A DNA stretch of 64,000 bases from Mycolicibacterium sp. P1-18 (GCF_008329535.1 NZ_NPKR01000001.1:496001-560000), one strand, 5' to 3'. Positions 52,698 to 62,419 are shown, numbered from the stretch's first letter. Notes: a model not told the origin generated them from the letters alone. Program-made: numbers and translations.

Positions 52698-54218
52698 ATG
52701 CCGCTGCGATCCGGGGACGTGTTCGCGGGCTACACCGTCGTGCGGCAGCTCGGCGAGGGCGCCAGCGGTGCGGTGTACCTCACCGCGCACCCGCGGACGC
52801 TCCGCCAGGACGCACTGCGCGTGCTGCCGGCGGCGGCGTCCGCCGACCCGGACTTCCGGGCCCGCTTCCACCGGCGAGCCGAGATGGCCGCGACGCTGTG
52901 GCACCCGCACGTCGTCGGCGTGCACGCGCACGGCGAGTTCCAGGGCCTGCTGTGGGCGTCGATGGACTACGTCGACGGCAGCGACGCGGCCACGTTGGTC
53001 CGCGATCGGTACGACACCGGGATGCCCGCCGACCAGGTCCTCGACATCGTCACCGCCATCGCCGACGCGCTGGACCATGCGCACGCCCGGCGGTTGACCC
53101 ACGGCGACGTCACCGCAGCCAGCGTGCTGCTGACCAACGAGCGGCGCCGGCGCGCGTCGCTGACCGACTTCGGCGTGCCCCGGGGCGCCGAGGACGCCAG
53201 GGCCGACCAGTACGGGCTCGCCGCCACCGCTCGCCACCTGCTCAGCGGCGTGGCCCCGACGCCGGACGTCGGACCGCTGGGCGCCACCCGGCAGGACCTG
53301 GCCGCCTACGATCCCGCGTTGCTGCGGGCGCTGGCACCCGACCCGCGCGACCGCTTCGACGCGTGCCTCGACTTCGCGGCGGCGCTGCGGGACGCCGCGA
53401 CCGCCGCCACGCAGGCCCAGCCGATCGCCGATCCCGCCGCCTTCGCCCCGACCGAGCACCTCGCCAACCCCAAGACCGGGTCGGGCCTGCCCGAGGTGTT
53501 CGTCGCCGCGTGGTCGGCCGAGGAGCCCGACCCGCTGGCCGAGTTCGAACCGGAGGTCGACCCCGAATTCGCGCCGACGATGGCGGCCGGTCAACTGCCG
53601 CCGCCGTATCCCGTCGCGCCCTATCCTGCCGAGCAGTACCTCGACGACCCGTACGAGCGCGACTCGTACCCGCCCGAGCCGGAGTTCGACCCGCCCGCCT
53701 CGCGTCACGGGCGCATCTGGGCGGTCACCGGGGTCGCCGCGCTGCTGGCGCTGGTCGTCGTGCTGGTGGTCGTGGTGGTCAGGGGCGGAGGCGACGGACG
53801 CGAGGCCGCTGGCACCGCCACGTCGTCGTCCGCCGCGGCACCGTCGTCCCCGGTCGACGCCGCACCCACCACCGGCGTCGGCGGCCGCCCCCGACCGGCG
53901 GAGATCCGCGGTGCCGACCCGACCGGCGAGGACTGCGAGGGCGGGTTTCAGATCACCGGCCAGGCCGGGTGGGCCAGCCAGGGCGTGCGGGGCAGCCCCG
54001 CCGCCACGTGCGCGTTCGTCGGCAACGTGCTGAAGGCCTACTGGAACGACGCCGACCCCAGCCGCGACTCGCGGTCCGTCGTCGCCGCCGGGGCGATTCC
54101 GTGCGGCGAGGGCGCCGCCTGCGTGGGCGACGACTTCTTGGTGACGTGTTCGGCGGAGGGCTCGGATCCGTGGATCACCTGCCGCGGAGGCCGCGACGCC
54201 GTCGTGGTCCTGTACTAG
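52698..54218 (+). CDS. Membrane-anchored serine/threonine pseudokinase
   Basis: 506 residues. The kinase-like domain spans about 1-235: the glycine loop GEGASGAVY is kept, but the ATP-anchoring Lys is Arg (DALRVLP), the catalytic loop reads HGDVTAASVL (Asp kept; Lys and Asn of HRDxKxxN lost), and after TDFG the activation segment is very short with no APE. Catalysis is therefore doubtful. A Pro/Glu-rich juxtamembrane region leads to one membrane segment (about 339-362), then a Ser/Ala linker and an external domain of about 110 residues with six Cys (GEDCEGGFQ, TCAFVG, IPCGEGAACVG, VTCSA, TCRGG). The layout is that of PknB-type receptors. It is divergent from lpqI, 35 bases apart, suggesting an envelope-related role. 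Confidence 0.8.
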   Translation: MPLRSGDVFAGYTVVRQLGEGASGAVYLTAHPRTLRQDALRVLPAAASADPDFRARFHRRAEMAATLWHPHVVGVHAHGEFQGLLWASMDYVDGSDAATLVRDRYDTGMPADQVLDIVTAIADALDHAHARRLTHGDVTAASVLLTNERRRRASLTDFGVPRGAEDARADQYGLAATARHLLSGVAPTPDVGPLGATRQDLAAYDPALLRALAPDPRDRFDACLDFAAALRDAATAATQAQPIADPAAFAPTEHLANPKTGSGLPEVFVAAWSAEEPDPLAEFEPEVDPEFAPTMAAGQLPPPYPVAPYPAEQYLDDPYERDSYPPEPEFDPPASRHGRIWAVTGVAALLALVVVLVVVVVRGGGDGREAAGTATSSSAAAPSSPVDAAPTTGVGGRPRPAEIRGADPTGEDCEGGFQITGQAGWASQGVRGSPAATCAFVGNVLKAYWNDADPSRDSRSVVAAGAIPCGEGAACVGDDFLVTCSAEGSDPWITCRGGRDAVVVLY

Positions 54219-54249
54219 GCGCGGCGCCGACGAGTGCTACCTTGGCCGG

Positions 54250-54423
54250 GTGGATCGGTTCGTCTTGCCCGCTGCGGCCAGCATCGTCGTCGGGTTGTTG
54301 CTGGGTGCTGCCGCCATCTTCGGCGTGACGCTCATGGTGCAGCAGGACACCAAGCCTCCGCTGCAGGCCGGCGATCCGGGGTCCTCCGTCCTCAACAGGG
54401 TCGAGTACGGCGACCGGACCTAG
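54250..54423 (+). CDS. DUF2613 small membrane/secreted protein (Rv0236A-like)
   Basis: GTG 54250 to TAG 54421-54423, 57 residues, the same length as Rv0236A. It has an N-terminal hydrophobic segment (VLPAAASIVVGLLLGAAAIF) then a short external tail ending VEYGDRT. It always precedes aftD in mycobacteria as far as I recall. It is in the same frame as aftD and separated from it by the stop codon and one Phe codon, so translation of the two is presumably coupled. Confidence 0.85.
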   Translation: MDRFVLPAAASIVVGLLLGAAAIFGVTLMVQQDTKPPLQAGDPGSSVLNRVEYGDRT

Positions 54424-54426
54424 TTC

Positions 54427-57400
54427 CTGTCCGCCGCACCGCCTCCGTCCGACCCCGTCAGCCGTCGCTGGCTGTGGCTCGTCGCGGTTCTCTCACTCGC
54501 CCTCACCTTCGCCCAGGCACCGGGCCGCACGTCGCCGGACACCAAGCTCGACCTGACGGCCAACCCCCTGCGGTTCCTCGCCCGCGCCGCCGATCTGTGG
54601 AACAGCGACCTCCCGTTCGGTCAGGCGCAGAACCAGGCCTACGGCTACCTCTTCCCCCACGGCGCGTTCTTCCTCGCCGGTGACCTGCTGGGGCTGCCCG
54701 GCTGGATGATTCAGCGGCTGTGGTGGGCGCTTCTGCTGGCGGCGGGTTTTTGGGGCGTCCTCCGGCTGGCCGAGACGCTCGGCATCGGCAGTCGCAGCTC
54801 CCGGGTGGTGGCCGCGTTGGCGTTCGCGTTGTCGCCGCGGGTGCTGACGACGCTCGGCGCGATCTCCTCGGAGACGCTGCCGATGATGCTGGCGCCGTGG
54901 GTGCTGCTGCCGGTGATCGTGGCGCTGAGGGGGCACGGAGCCGGGCTGCCGGCGACATCGGGCAAGGGCGACGTGCGGGTGCTGGCGGCCCGCTCGGCGC
55001 TGGCCGTCGCGCTGATGGGCGCGGTGAACGCGGTGGCGACCCTGACGGCCTGCCTGGCCGCGCTGATCTGGTGGGCGGCGCACCGTCCGAACCGGCTCTG
55101 GTGGCGGTTCACCGGGTGGTGGGTGCTGTCCGGCGCGCTGGCCGTGACGTGGTGGGTGGTCGCGCTGCTGATGCTGGGCCGCGTCAGCCCGCCGTTCCTC
55201 GACTTCATCGAGTCCTCCGGGGTGACGACGCAGTGGTTGTCGCTGGTGGAGGTGTTGCGGGGCACCTACAGCTGGACGCCGTTCGTGGCGCCGAACGCGA
55301 CCGCGGGCGCGTCGCTGGTCACGGGATCGCTCGCGGTGCTGGCGACCACGCTGGTGGCAGCGGCCGGGCTGGCGGGCTTGGCGTTGAAGTCGATGCCCGC
55401 GCGCGGCAGGCTGATCGCGATCCTGCTGGCCGGCGTCTCGTTGCTGGCGGTCGGCTACTCCGGCGGCCTGGGCAGCCCCTTCGCGCACTACGTCCAGACC
55501 TTCCTCGACGCCGACGGCACGCCGCTGCGCAACGTGCACAAGCTGGAACCGCTGATCCGGCTGCCCTTGGTGCTCGGCGTCGCGCACCTGTTGGGCCGCA
55601 TCCCGCTGCCCGGCAGCGCCCCGCGGCGCGACTGGGTGGCGGCACTCGCCCACCCCGAACGCGACAAGCGGGTCGCCGTCGGCGCCGTCGTGATGGTGGC
55701 CCTGACCGTGGCGACCTCGCTGGCCTGGACGGGACGGTTGACCCCGCCCGGCACGTTCACCGCGATCCCCCAGTACTGGCACGACGCCGCGGACTGGCTC
55801 GACCAGCACAACGCGCCGACCCCGGGTCGGGTGCTGGTGGTCCCCGGCGCGCCGTTCGCCACGCAGACGTGGGGCAACAGCCACGACGAACCGCTGCAGG
55901 TGCTGGGCGACAGCCCATGGGGCGTGCGGGACTCGATTCCGCTGACACCGCCGGAGACCATCCGCGCGTTGGACTCGGTGCAACGGCTCTTCGCCGCCGG
56001 CCGGCCGTCGGTGGGACTCGCCGACACCCTCGTCCGGCAGGGGGTGTCGTACCTGGTGGTGCGCAACGACCTCGATCCGGAGAGCTCGCGATCGGCCCGC
56101 CCGCTGCTGGTGCACCGCGTCGTGGACGGGTCGCCCGGACTGACGAAGGTCGCGCAGTTCGGCGAGCCCGTCGGCCCCGGCACGCTGAAGGGGTTCGTCA
56201 CCGACAGCGGGCTGCGGCCGACCTATCCGCCGGTGGAGATCTACCGCGTCGACGGCGCACAGCCGTTGCGCCCGTACCTGACCGACGCCGACGCGATGGC
56301 CCGCGTCGACGGCGGCCCGGAGGCGCTGCTGCGGATCGACGAACGGCGCCGGCTGCTCGGCCAGCCGCCGCTGGGACCGATGCTGCTGACCTCCGACGCC
56401 CTGGCCGCCGGCCTGCCCGCGCCCGTCGTCACCGTCACCGACAGCCCGGTGGCCCGCGAGACCGACTACGGCCGGGTCGACGACCACTCGTCCGCCGTTC
56501 GCGCGCAAGGGGATTCGCGCAACACCTTCAACCGCGTGATGGACTACCCCGCCGGCGGCGCAGGCATCGTCTACGGACGCTGGCCCGGTGGCAAGATCAC
56601 CGTGTCGAGCTCGGCGGCGGACTCCACGGCGCTGCCCAACGTGGCCCCCGCCGCTGGCGCGGCCGCCGCCGTCGACGCCGACCCCGCCACCAGTTGGGTG
56701 TCCAACTCGCTGCAATCGGCAGTGGGCCAGTGGCTTCAGGTCGACTTCGACCACCCCATCACCAACGCGGCCGTCAGCATCACCCCGAGTGCGACGGCCG
56801 TCGGCGCCCAGGTGCGACGCATCGAGGTCTCGACCGCGACGGGTACCAGCACCCTGCGCTTCGACCAGGCCGGCAAGCCGCTGTCGGCGGCGCTTCCGAT
56901 CGGCGAGACGCCGTGGGTCCGGTTCACCGCCGTCGCGACCGACGACGGCTCGGCCGGTGTGCAATTCGGCATCACCGACTTCACCATCACCCAGTACGAC
57001 GCGTCGGGCTTCGCGCAACCGGTCAGCCTGCGGCACACCGTGGACGTCCCGGCGCCGCCACCGGGTTCGGCCGTCGCGCAGTGGGATCTGGGCTCCGAGT
57101 TGCTGGGCCGCCCCGGATGCGCCGACGGTCCCGACGGGGTGCGGTGCGCCGCGACGATGGCGTCGTCGCCCGAGGAACCGGTCAACCTGAGCCGGACACT
57201 GTCGGTCCCGCAGGCGACGACGGTGACGCCGACGGTGTGGGTCCGCGCCCGCCAGGGTCCCAACCTCGCCGACCTCGTCGCCCAGCCGAACACCGCGCGC
57301 ACGCTCGGCGACGCCGACGTGATCGACGTGCTCGGCTCCGCCTACGCCGCGAGCGACGGCGACCCGCGAACGTCGTGGACCGCACCGCAGAACATCGTGC

Positions 57401-58677
57401 AGCAGCGGACCGCGGGCAACCTGACCCTGAAGCTGCCGCGACCGACGGAGGTCGCCGCGCTGCGGCTGACGCCGAGCCCCTCGGAACTGCCCGCCCACCC
57501 CACGATCGTGGCCGTCGACCTCGGCAACGGCCCGCAGATCCGGACGTTGACACCCGACGGGCCGCAGACCGTCCGCCTGGCACCGTTCGTCACCGACACC
57601 GCGAAGATCTCGATCCTGGACTGGAACGACGTCATCGACCGCACCGCACTGGGTTTCGACCAGGTGAAGCCACCGGGGCTGGCCGAAGTCACCGCACTCG
57701 ACGGTCGAGGCGCCCCGATCGCCGCGCCCGACCCGGCCCGCAACCGTCAGCGCGCCATCACGCTGCCCTGCGGCAAGGGTCCGATCATCGGCATCGCCGG
57801 ACAGTTCGTCCAGACGTCGGTGTCCACCACCGTCGGCGCGCTGCTCGACGGTGCGCCCGTCGCCGCCAAACCCTGCGGCACCTCCACCATTGCCGTACCC
57901 GCCGGGCAGCAGGAGCTGGTGATCAGCCCCGGTCCCGCGTTCGTCGCCGACGGCGTGCAGCTGGCCGGCCCGTTGGCCGCCCAATTGCCCGTCGCGCCAA
58001 ACACTCCCGCGACCACCACGCAGTGGGCGCCCGACCACCGGCAGGTCGAGGTCGCCCCGTCGCCCGGCCGGCGGATCCTGGTGGTGCCCGAGAGCGTGAA
58101 CCGGGGCTGGACGGCGCACACGGCGGACGGCACCGCGCTGACGGCGGTCACGGTCAACGGCTGGCAGCAGGGCTGGCAGTTGCCCGCCGGGACGTCGGGC
58201 ACCGTGACACTGGACTTCGCCTCCAACACCACCTACCGGATCGGCCTCGTCGGCGGTCTGGCGCTGCTGCCGTTGCTGTTGCTGCTCGCCTTCCTGCCGG
58301 TGCGTCGCGTCCGCGAGCCGGAGCCGGGCGCCGAACCGTGGCGGCTGGGTCCGCTCGGCGCGGGCGCCGCGGTGCTCGTCGTCGGCTACCTGGTCTCGGG
58401 GTTCGTCGGCGTCCTGGTCCTTGGCGCCGCGATCGGGGTACGGCACCTGCTGCGCACGCGGCCGGACGTCTCCGACCGGCTGACGCTCGGCCTCGCCGCC
58501 GGGGGACTGACCCTCGCGGGCGCGGTCCTCAGCCGCTACCCCTGGCGCTCGGTCGACGGGTACATCGGCCATGCCTGGGGCGTGCAACTGCTGGCGCTGA
58601 TCTCGGTGGCCGCGCTGGCGGCATCGGTGGTCCCCATTTCACCGTCGCGGCGCGAGAACGTCCCTAACATCGACTGA
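54427..58677 (+). CDS. aftD: Alpha-(1->3)-arabinofuranosyltransferase AftD
   Basis: From position 54427 the frame gives 1416 residues, close to the ~1400 of AftD (Rv0236c). The segment from about 54460 to 54705 matches the AftD N-terminus (TKLDLTANPLRFLARAADLW; PFGQAQNQAYGYLFPHG), so the first ATG at 54706 is too late. No ATG, GTG or TTG occurs between the preceding TAG and 54706; CTG 54427 is the best candidate start. A GT-C membrane domain (about 11 segments) is followed by a large periplasmic region with carbohydrate-binding-like modules and terminal membrane helices. AftD adds arabinose branches to arabinogalactan and lipoarabinomannan from decaprenyl-phosphoarabinose. Confidence 0.9.
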   Translation: MSAAPPPSDPVSRRWLWLVAVLSLALTFAQAPGRTSPDTKLDLTANPLRFLARAADLWNSDLPFGQAQNQAYGYLFPHGAFFLAGDLLGLPGWMIQRLWWALLLAAGFWGVLRLAETLGIGSRSSRVVAALAFALSPRVLTTLGAISSETLPMMLAPWVLLPVIVALRGHGAGLPATSGKGDVRVLAARSALAVALMGAVNAVATLTACLAALIWWAAHRPNRLWWRFTGWWVLSGALAVTWWVVALLMLGRVSPPFLDFIESSGVTTQWLSLVEVLRGTYSWTPFVAPNATAGASLVTGSLAVLATTLVAAAGLAGLALKSMPARGRLIAILLAGVSLLAVGYSGGLGSPFAHYVQTFLDADGTPLRNVHKLEPLIRLPLVLGVAHLLGRIPLPGSAPRRDWVAALAHPERDKRVAVGAVVMVALTVATSLAWTGRLTPPGTFTAIPQYWHDAADWLDQHNAPTPGRVLVVPGAPFATQTWGNSHDEPLQVLGDSPWGVRDSIPLTPPETIRALDSVQRLFAAGRPSVGLADTLVRQGVSYLVVRNDLDPESSRSARPLLVHRVVDGSPGLTKVAQFGEPVGPGTLKGFVTDSGLRPTYPPVEIYRVDGAQPLRPYLTDADAMARVDGGPEALLRIDERRRLLGQPPLGPMLLTSDALAAGLPAPVVTVTDSPVARETDYGRVDDHSSAVRAQGDSRNTFNRVMDYPAGGAGIVYGRWPGGKITVSSSAADSTALPNVAPAAGAAAAVDADPATSWVSNSLQSAVGQWLQVDFDHPITNAAVSITPSATAVGAQVRRIEVSTATGTSTLRFDQAGKPLSAALPIGETPWVRFTAVATDDGSAGVQFGITDFTITQYDASGFAQPVSLRHTVDVPAPPPGSAVAQWDLGSELLGRPGCADGPDGVRCAATMASSPEEPVNLSRTLSVPQATTVTPTVWVRARQGPNLADLVAQPNTARTLGDADVIDVLGSAYAASDGDPRTSWTAPQNIVQQRTAGNLTLKLPRPTEVAALRLTPSPSELPAHPTIVAVDLGNGPQIRTLTPDGPQTVRLAPFVTDTAKISILDWNDVIDRTALGFDQVKPPGLAEVTALDGRGAPIAAPDPARNRQRAITLPCGKGPIIGIAGQFVQTSVSTTVGALLDGAPVAAKPCGTSTIAVPAGQQELVISPGPAFVADGVQLAGPLAAQLPVAPNTPATTTQWAPDHRQVEVAPSPGRRILVVPESVNRGWTAHTADGTALTAVTVNGWQQGWQLPAGTSGTVTLDFASNTTYRIGLVGGLALLPLLLLLAFLPVRRVREPEPGAEPWRLGPLGAGAAVLVVGYLVSGFVGVLVLGAAIGVRHLLRTRPDVSDRLTLGLAAGGLTLAGAVLSRYPWRSVDGYIGHAWGVQLLALISVAALAASVVPISPSRRENVPNID

Positions 58678-59652
58678 GTGCCCCTCAACACCGCGCGCGG
58701 AGCCGTCGACGTCGCCGATCTCGGGGTCACGCTCATGCACGAGCACGTGTTCATCATGACGACCGAGATCACGGAGAACTATCCCGAGGGGTGGGGTGAC
58801 GGCGCCAAGCGGGAGGCCGACGCCATCGCCCGGCTCAACGAGCTCAAGTCCCGTGGCGTCGACACCATCGTCGACCTGACGGTGGTCGGACTGGGCCGCT
58901 ACATCCCGCGTATCGCCCGGATCGCCGCGGCCACCGAACTCAACATCGTCGTCGCCACCGGGCTGTACACGTACAACGACGTCCCGATGTACTTCCACTA
59001 CCTCGGCCCCGGCGCCCCGCTCGGCGGTCCGGAACCGATGGTCGACATGTTCGTCCGCGACATCGAACACGGCATCGCCGACACCGGCGTCAAGGCGGCA
59101 ATCCTGAAGTGCGCCACCGACGAACCCGGCGTCACCCCCGGGGTGGAACGGGTGCTGCGCGCCGTCGCCCAGGCGCACCGGCAGACCGGTGTCCCCATCT
59201 CCACGCACACCCACGCGGCGACCCGCCGCGGCCTCGACCAGCAGCGGATCTTCGCCGAGGAGGGCGTCGACCTCGGTCGCGTCGTCATCGGCCACAGCGG
59301 GGACACCACCGACATCGCCTACCTCGAGGAGTTGATCGCGGCGGGGTCCTACCTCGGCATGGACCGATTCGGGGTCGACGCGTTCCTGAGCTTCGAGGAT
59401 CGGGTCGACACGGTCGCCACGATGTGCGCACGCGGGCACGCCGAGCGAATGGTGTTGTCCCACGACGCATCCTGCTACTTCGACGCCCTGCCCGAGGCCA
59501 CTCTGCCCGTGGCCCTGCCCAATTGGCACTACCTGCACATCCACGACGACGTACTGCCCGCGTTGAGACAGCGGGGCGTCACCGAGGACCAGATCACCAC
59601 CATGCTGGTCGACAATCCGCGCGCCATCTTCTCGACCCGGGGAGGGTACTGA
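58678..59652 (+). CDS. php: Phosphotriesterase-like lactonase (Php)
   Basis: 324 residues; GTG 58678 follows the aftD stop directly. Metal ligands of the PTE/PLL amidohydrolase family are all present: HEHVF (His about 21 and 23), the carboxylated Lys in AILKCAT (about 143), His in STHTHA (about 176) and IGHSGD (about 204), and Asp in SHDASC (about 262). Related enzymes such as Rv0230c hydrolyse lactones and have side activity on organophosphates. It overlaps operonically with a downstream acyl-CoA ligase, one base apart. Confidence 0.9.
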   Translation: MPLNTARGAVDVADLGVTLMHEHVFIMTTEITENYPEGWGDGAKREADAIARLNELKSRGVDTIVDLTVVGLGRYIPRIARIAAATELNIVVATGLYTYNDVPMYFHYLGPGAPLGGPEPMVDMFVRDIEHGIADTGVKAAILKCATDEPGVTPGVERVLRAVAQAHRQTGVPISTHTHAATRRGLDQQRIFAEEGVDLGRVVIGHSGDTTDIAYLEELIAAGSYLGMDRFGVDAFLSFEDRVDTVATMCARGHAERMVLSHDASCYFDALPEATLPVALPNWHYLHIHDDVLPALRQRGVTEDQITTMLVDNPRAIFSTRGGY

Positions 59653-59653
59653 C

Positions 59654-61123
59654 GTGGTCACCGGCTTCCCGCCGATCAGCACGCAGGTCTCGGCGCTGGC
59701 GGCTGCCGACCCCGACGCCCCCGCCGTGACCTGCGAGGGCCGCACCCTGACCCGCGCCGAACTCGACGCCTCGACCAACCGGCTCGCCCGCGCCTACGCC
59801 GAACGGGGCGTCGGGACAGGCGATTACGTGTCGATCGCGATGGGAAACTCGATCGGCTGGGTGGAGTCGGTACTCGCCTGCTGGAAGCTGGGCGCCGTGC
59901 CGCAGCCGTTGTCGGCGCGACTGCCCGACGTCGAGTTCGCCGCCATCCTGGACCTGGTGCCGCGCGCACTCGTCGTGGGCCGCCCCGACCCGCGCGGGGT
60001 GGCACCGAGCGTGCCCGCCGACTTCGTGCCCGACGCCGCACTGTCCGACGCCCCGCTGCCCGAGGCGGTGTCACCGGTGTGGAAGTCGATGACCTCCGGC
60101 GGCAGCACCGGCCGACCCAAGCTGATCGAGGCGGGCGGGGACAGTCGCCTGCCCGCGGCGATCGGCTACCCGCTCGGCATGGAGCACGGTGACGTCAACC
60201 TGATGTCGGTGCCGCTGCACCACAACACCGGGTTCACCACGGCAGCAGCGGGTTTGCTGCTCGGACACCACCTGGTGGTGATGCCCCGCTTCGAGCCGGA
60301 CGAGTTCCTGCGCCTGGTCACCGAACACCGCGTCACCTACCTGGCCACCGTGCCGACCGTGATGCAGCGGCTGCTCCCGGTCTACCGCGCCGACCCCGAC
60401 GCCTACGACCTGTCGTCGATTCGCCGCTTCTGGCACCTCGCGGCGCCGTGCCCACCGGTGATCAAGCAGGCGTGGATCGACATTCTCGGACCAGAGGTGG
60501 TGTGGGAACTGTACGGCGGCACCGAGCTTCAGGCGCTGACGTTCGTGTCCGGCGCACAGTGGCTGCGTCACCCCGGGACGGTGGGAACCGTCGTCGCGGG
60601 TGAGATGAAGGTGCTCGACGACGACGGCGACGAGTGTCCGCCCGGCGTGGTCGGCGAGCTGTACATGCGGCCTGCGCCCGGAAGCAGTCCGACCTACCGG
60701 TACGTCGGGTCCACGGCGAAGAGCCGCGACGGCTGGGATTCGCTCGGCGACCTCGGCCACTACGTGGACGACGGCGGCGAACGCTTCTTCTTCCTCTCCG
60801 ACCGGAGCGTCGACATGTTCACCGTGGGCGGTCGCAACGTGTATCCGGCGGAGATCGAGGCCGCGCTGGCCGAGCACCCGGACGTGTTGTCCTGCTTGGC
60901 CGTTGGCGTCCCCGACGACGATCTGGGCCAGGTGCCCTACGCACTGGTGCAGGCCGGCACCGAGCTGAGCGAGTCGGCGGTGATCGCCTTCCTCGCCGAG
61001 CGTCTGGCAGGGTACAAGGTGCCGCGCACGGTCGAGTTCGTCGACCGGCCGCTGCGTGACGACGCGGGCAAGGCGCGGCGGTCGGCGGTGCGCGACGAGG
61101 TCATCTCGCGCGCCAGGGCCTGA
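59654..61123 (+). CDS. AMP-dependent acyl-CoA synthetase/ligase
   Basis: 489 residues, GTG 59654 one base after php. ATP loop MTSGGSTGRPKL (about residues 145-156), substrate motif ELYGGTELQ, core GRNVYPAEIEAAL and the terminal Lys in DDAGKARRS. It resembles the short bile-acid/steroid CoA ligase group of FadD enzymes. Coupled with a lactonase, it could activate the hydroxy acid released by ring opening (inference). The end is convergent with an acyltransferase gene. Confidence 0.82.
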   Translation: MVTGFPPISTQVSALAAADPDAPAVTCEGRTLTRAELDASTNRLARAYAERGVGTGDYVSIAMGNSIGWVESVLACWKLGAVPQPLSARLPDVEFAAILDLVPRALVVGRPDPRGVAPSVPADFVPDAALSDAPLPEAVSPVWKSMTSGGSTGRPKLIEAGGDSRLPAAIGYPLGMEHGDVNLMSVPLHHNTGFTTAAAGLLLGHHLVVMPRFEPDEFLRLVTEHRVTYLATVPTVMQRLLPVYRADPDAYDLSSIRRFWHLAAPCPPVIKQAWIDILGPEVVWELYGGTELQALTFVSGAQWLRHPGTVGTVVAGEMKVLDDDGDECPPGVVGELYMRPAPGSSPTYRYVGSTAKSRDGWDSLGDLGHYVDDGGERFFFLSDRSVDMFTVGGRNVYPAEIEAALAEHPDVLSCLAVGVPDDDLGQVPYALVQAGTELSESAVIAFLAERLAGYKVPRTVEFVDRPLRDDAGKARRSAVRDEVISRARA

Positions 61124-61138
61124 CGCCGATCCCACGAG

Positions 61139-61188
61139 TGTGGGGGCTGTGCACGGGAATGAGCCGATGCGCCTGCACGAGCCACACA
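61139..61188. terminator. Imperfect hairpin between convergent genes
   Basis: Arms 61139-61153 and 61174-61188 (TGTGGGGGCTGTGCA against TGCACGAGCCACACA) pair at about 12 of 15 positions around a 20-base loop, between the ligase and acyltransferase stops. Confidence 0.4.
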
Positions 61189-61192
61189 GTCG

Positions 61193-62419
61193 CTAGCGGG
61201 CGACGGCGGGCTCCGGCGCGTCGGTGACCGAGCTGTCCAGCGGCGTCACGTCGTGCCGCCTCTCCCACCGTCGCAGCGCATTCCGGCACGGCGACTCGAC
61301 CAGCGCGTAGCTCACCGCGGCGAGCGCGAAGCCCAACACGAGTGTCAGCGCCAGCACCACCGGCATGTGCCCGTTGAACGGGAACTCCCCGATCATGGGG
61401 AACACCATCGCCAGGGCCGCCAGGTGCCAGACGAACAAGCCGTAGGACCAGCGGCCCAGCGTCACCATCGTCGTGGTGCCGAGAATCCGGTGCGACGTGC
61501 CCGGCGCGTCCAGCGCCAACGGCGCCAGCAGCGCCGCCGCGACCACCGCGCCCATCGACACCTTGATCAGGAACTGCCCCAGCGTGCCCGGCGCCAACCC
61601 GGCGGGCCCAGCCATCGGGGACGCGGCCAGACCGAAGGCGGTCAGCGCGATCGCGGCCATCAGAACCCGGCGGCGGGCCAGGCGGTGCACCCACCCGACC
61701 GGGCTCACGGTGAGCTCGGCGATCAGCATGCCCGCGGCGAACCACGAGAAGAACGCTGGCGGCCACGTCAGCGGGTTCACCCCGAAGGGCACCGAGAACG
61801 GAATCAGTCCCCACGCGAAGCTGGCCAGCGCGACGCCGAGGATCGCCGGAATCCGGGCGCGCACCGGCAGCCGCCGGGCCAACAGCGCCAGGAACGGCAA
61901 CGCCAGGTAGAAGCTGACCTCGACCGACAGGCTCCACATCTGCGTGAGCCCCGACGTCAACGTCAGCGGCACGTAGATCTGCGTCAACGTCAGGTTGGCC
62001 AGCCACACCGTCAGATCGGGATCGGAGTCGGGGAACAGCAGCAGGATGAGCACCACGGCGACGAGGTAGCCCGGCATGATGCGCACCAGCCGGGAGCGCA
62101 GGTAGTGCCCCGTCGGCGGGGTGTGCCGCAGACCGCGCGCCGCAGCGGCGTGACCACGCCACAGCAGGAAGCCCGACAGCGCGAAGAACACCGCGACCGC
62201 CAGATCGAAGCGGCCCAGCACGCGACCGGTGCTCCACGTGGTGTGCCCGGTCTGGAAGCCGACGTGGGTGATCACCACGCCGATCGCCGCGCACGCCCGC
62301 ATGCCCTCGACGGCGGGCAGGAAGCTGCGCGTGCCGGACACCTCTTCCTCGCTCACGCGTGCCTCACTCACGACGCTCAGTGTGCCCGATGGCCTTGCAG
62401 TCGACACCGGCCTCACCAT
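61193..62419 (-). CDS. Acyltransferase-3 family membrane protein (Rv0228-like)
   Basis: Up to 408 residues from ATG 62419; GTG 62371 (392 residues) is a plausible shorter start. About ten membrane segments. Acyltransferase-3 motifs: FLPAVEGMRACAAIGVVITHVGF (catalytic His in helix 1 region, split over two lines of the family profile), FFALSGFLLWR, WSLSVEVSFYLALP. These proteins O-acylate cell-envelope glycans or lipids on the outer membrane face. The position next to Rv0227c- and aftD-like genes matches M. tuberculosis Rv0228. Confidence 0.85.
   Translation of the reverse strand: MVRPVSTARPSGTLSVVSEARVSEEEVSGTRSFLPAVEGMRACAAIGVVITHVGFQTGHTTWSTGRVLGRFDLAVAVFFALSGFLLWRGHAAAARGLRHTPPTGHYLRSRLVRIMPGYLVAVVLILLLFPDSDPDLTVWLANLTLTQIYVPLTLTSGLTQMWSLSVEVSFYLALPFLALLARRLPVRARIPAILGVALASFAWGLIPFSVPFGVNPLTWPPAFFSWFAAGMLIAELTVSPVGWVHRLARRRVLMAAIALTAFGLAASPMAGPAGLAPGTLGQFLIKVSMGAVVAAALLAPLALDAPGTSHRILGTTTMVTLGRWSYGLFVWHLAALAMVFPMIGEFPFNGHMPVVLALTLVLGFALAAVSYALVESPCRNALRRWERRHDVTPLDSSVTDAPEPAVAR

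Noticed and set aside
54493..58587. 1364-codon antisense ORF over aftD
   Set aside because: High-GC DNA gives long open antisense frames. The translation is Arg/His/Gly-rich with no domain, and the sense frame is clearly AftD.
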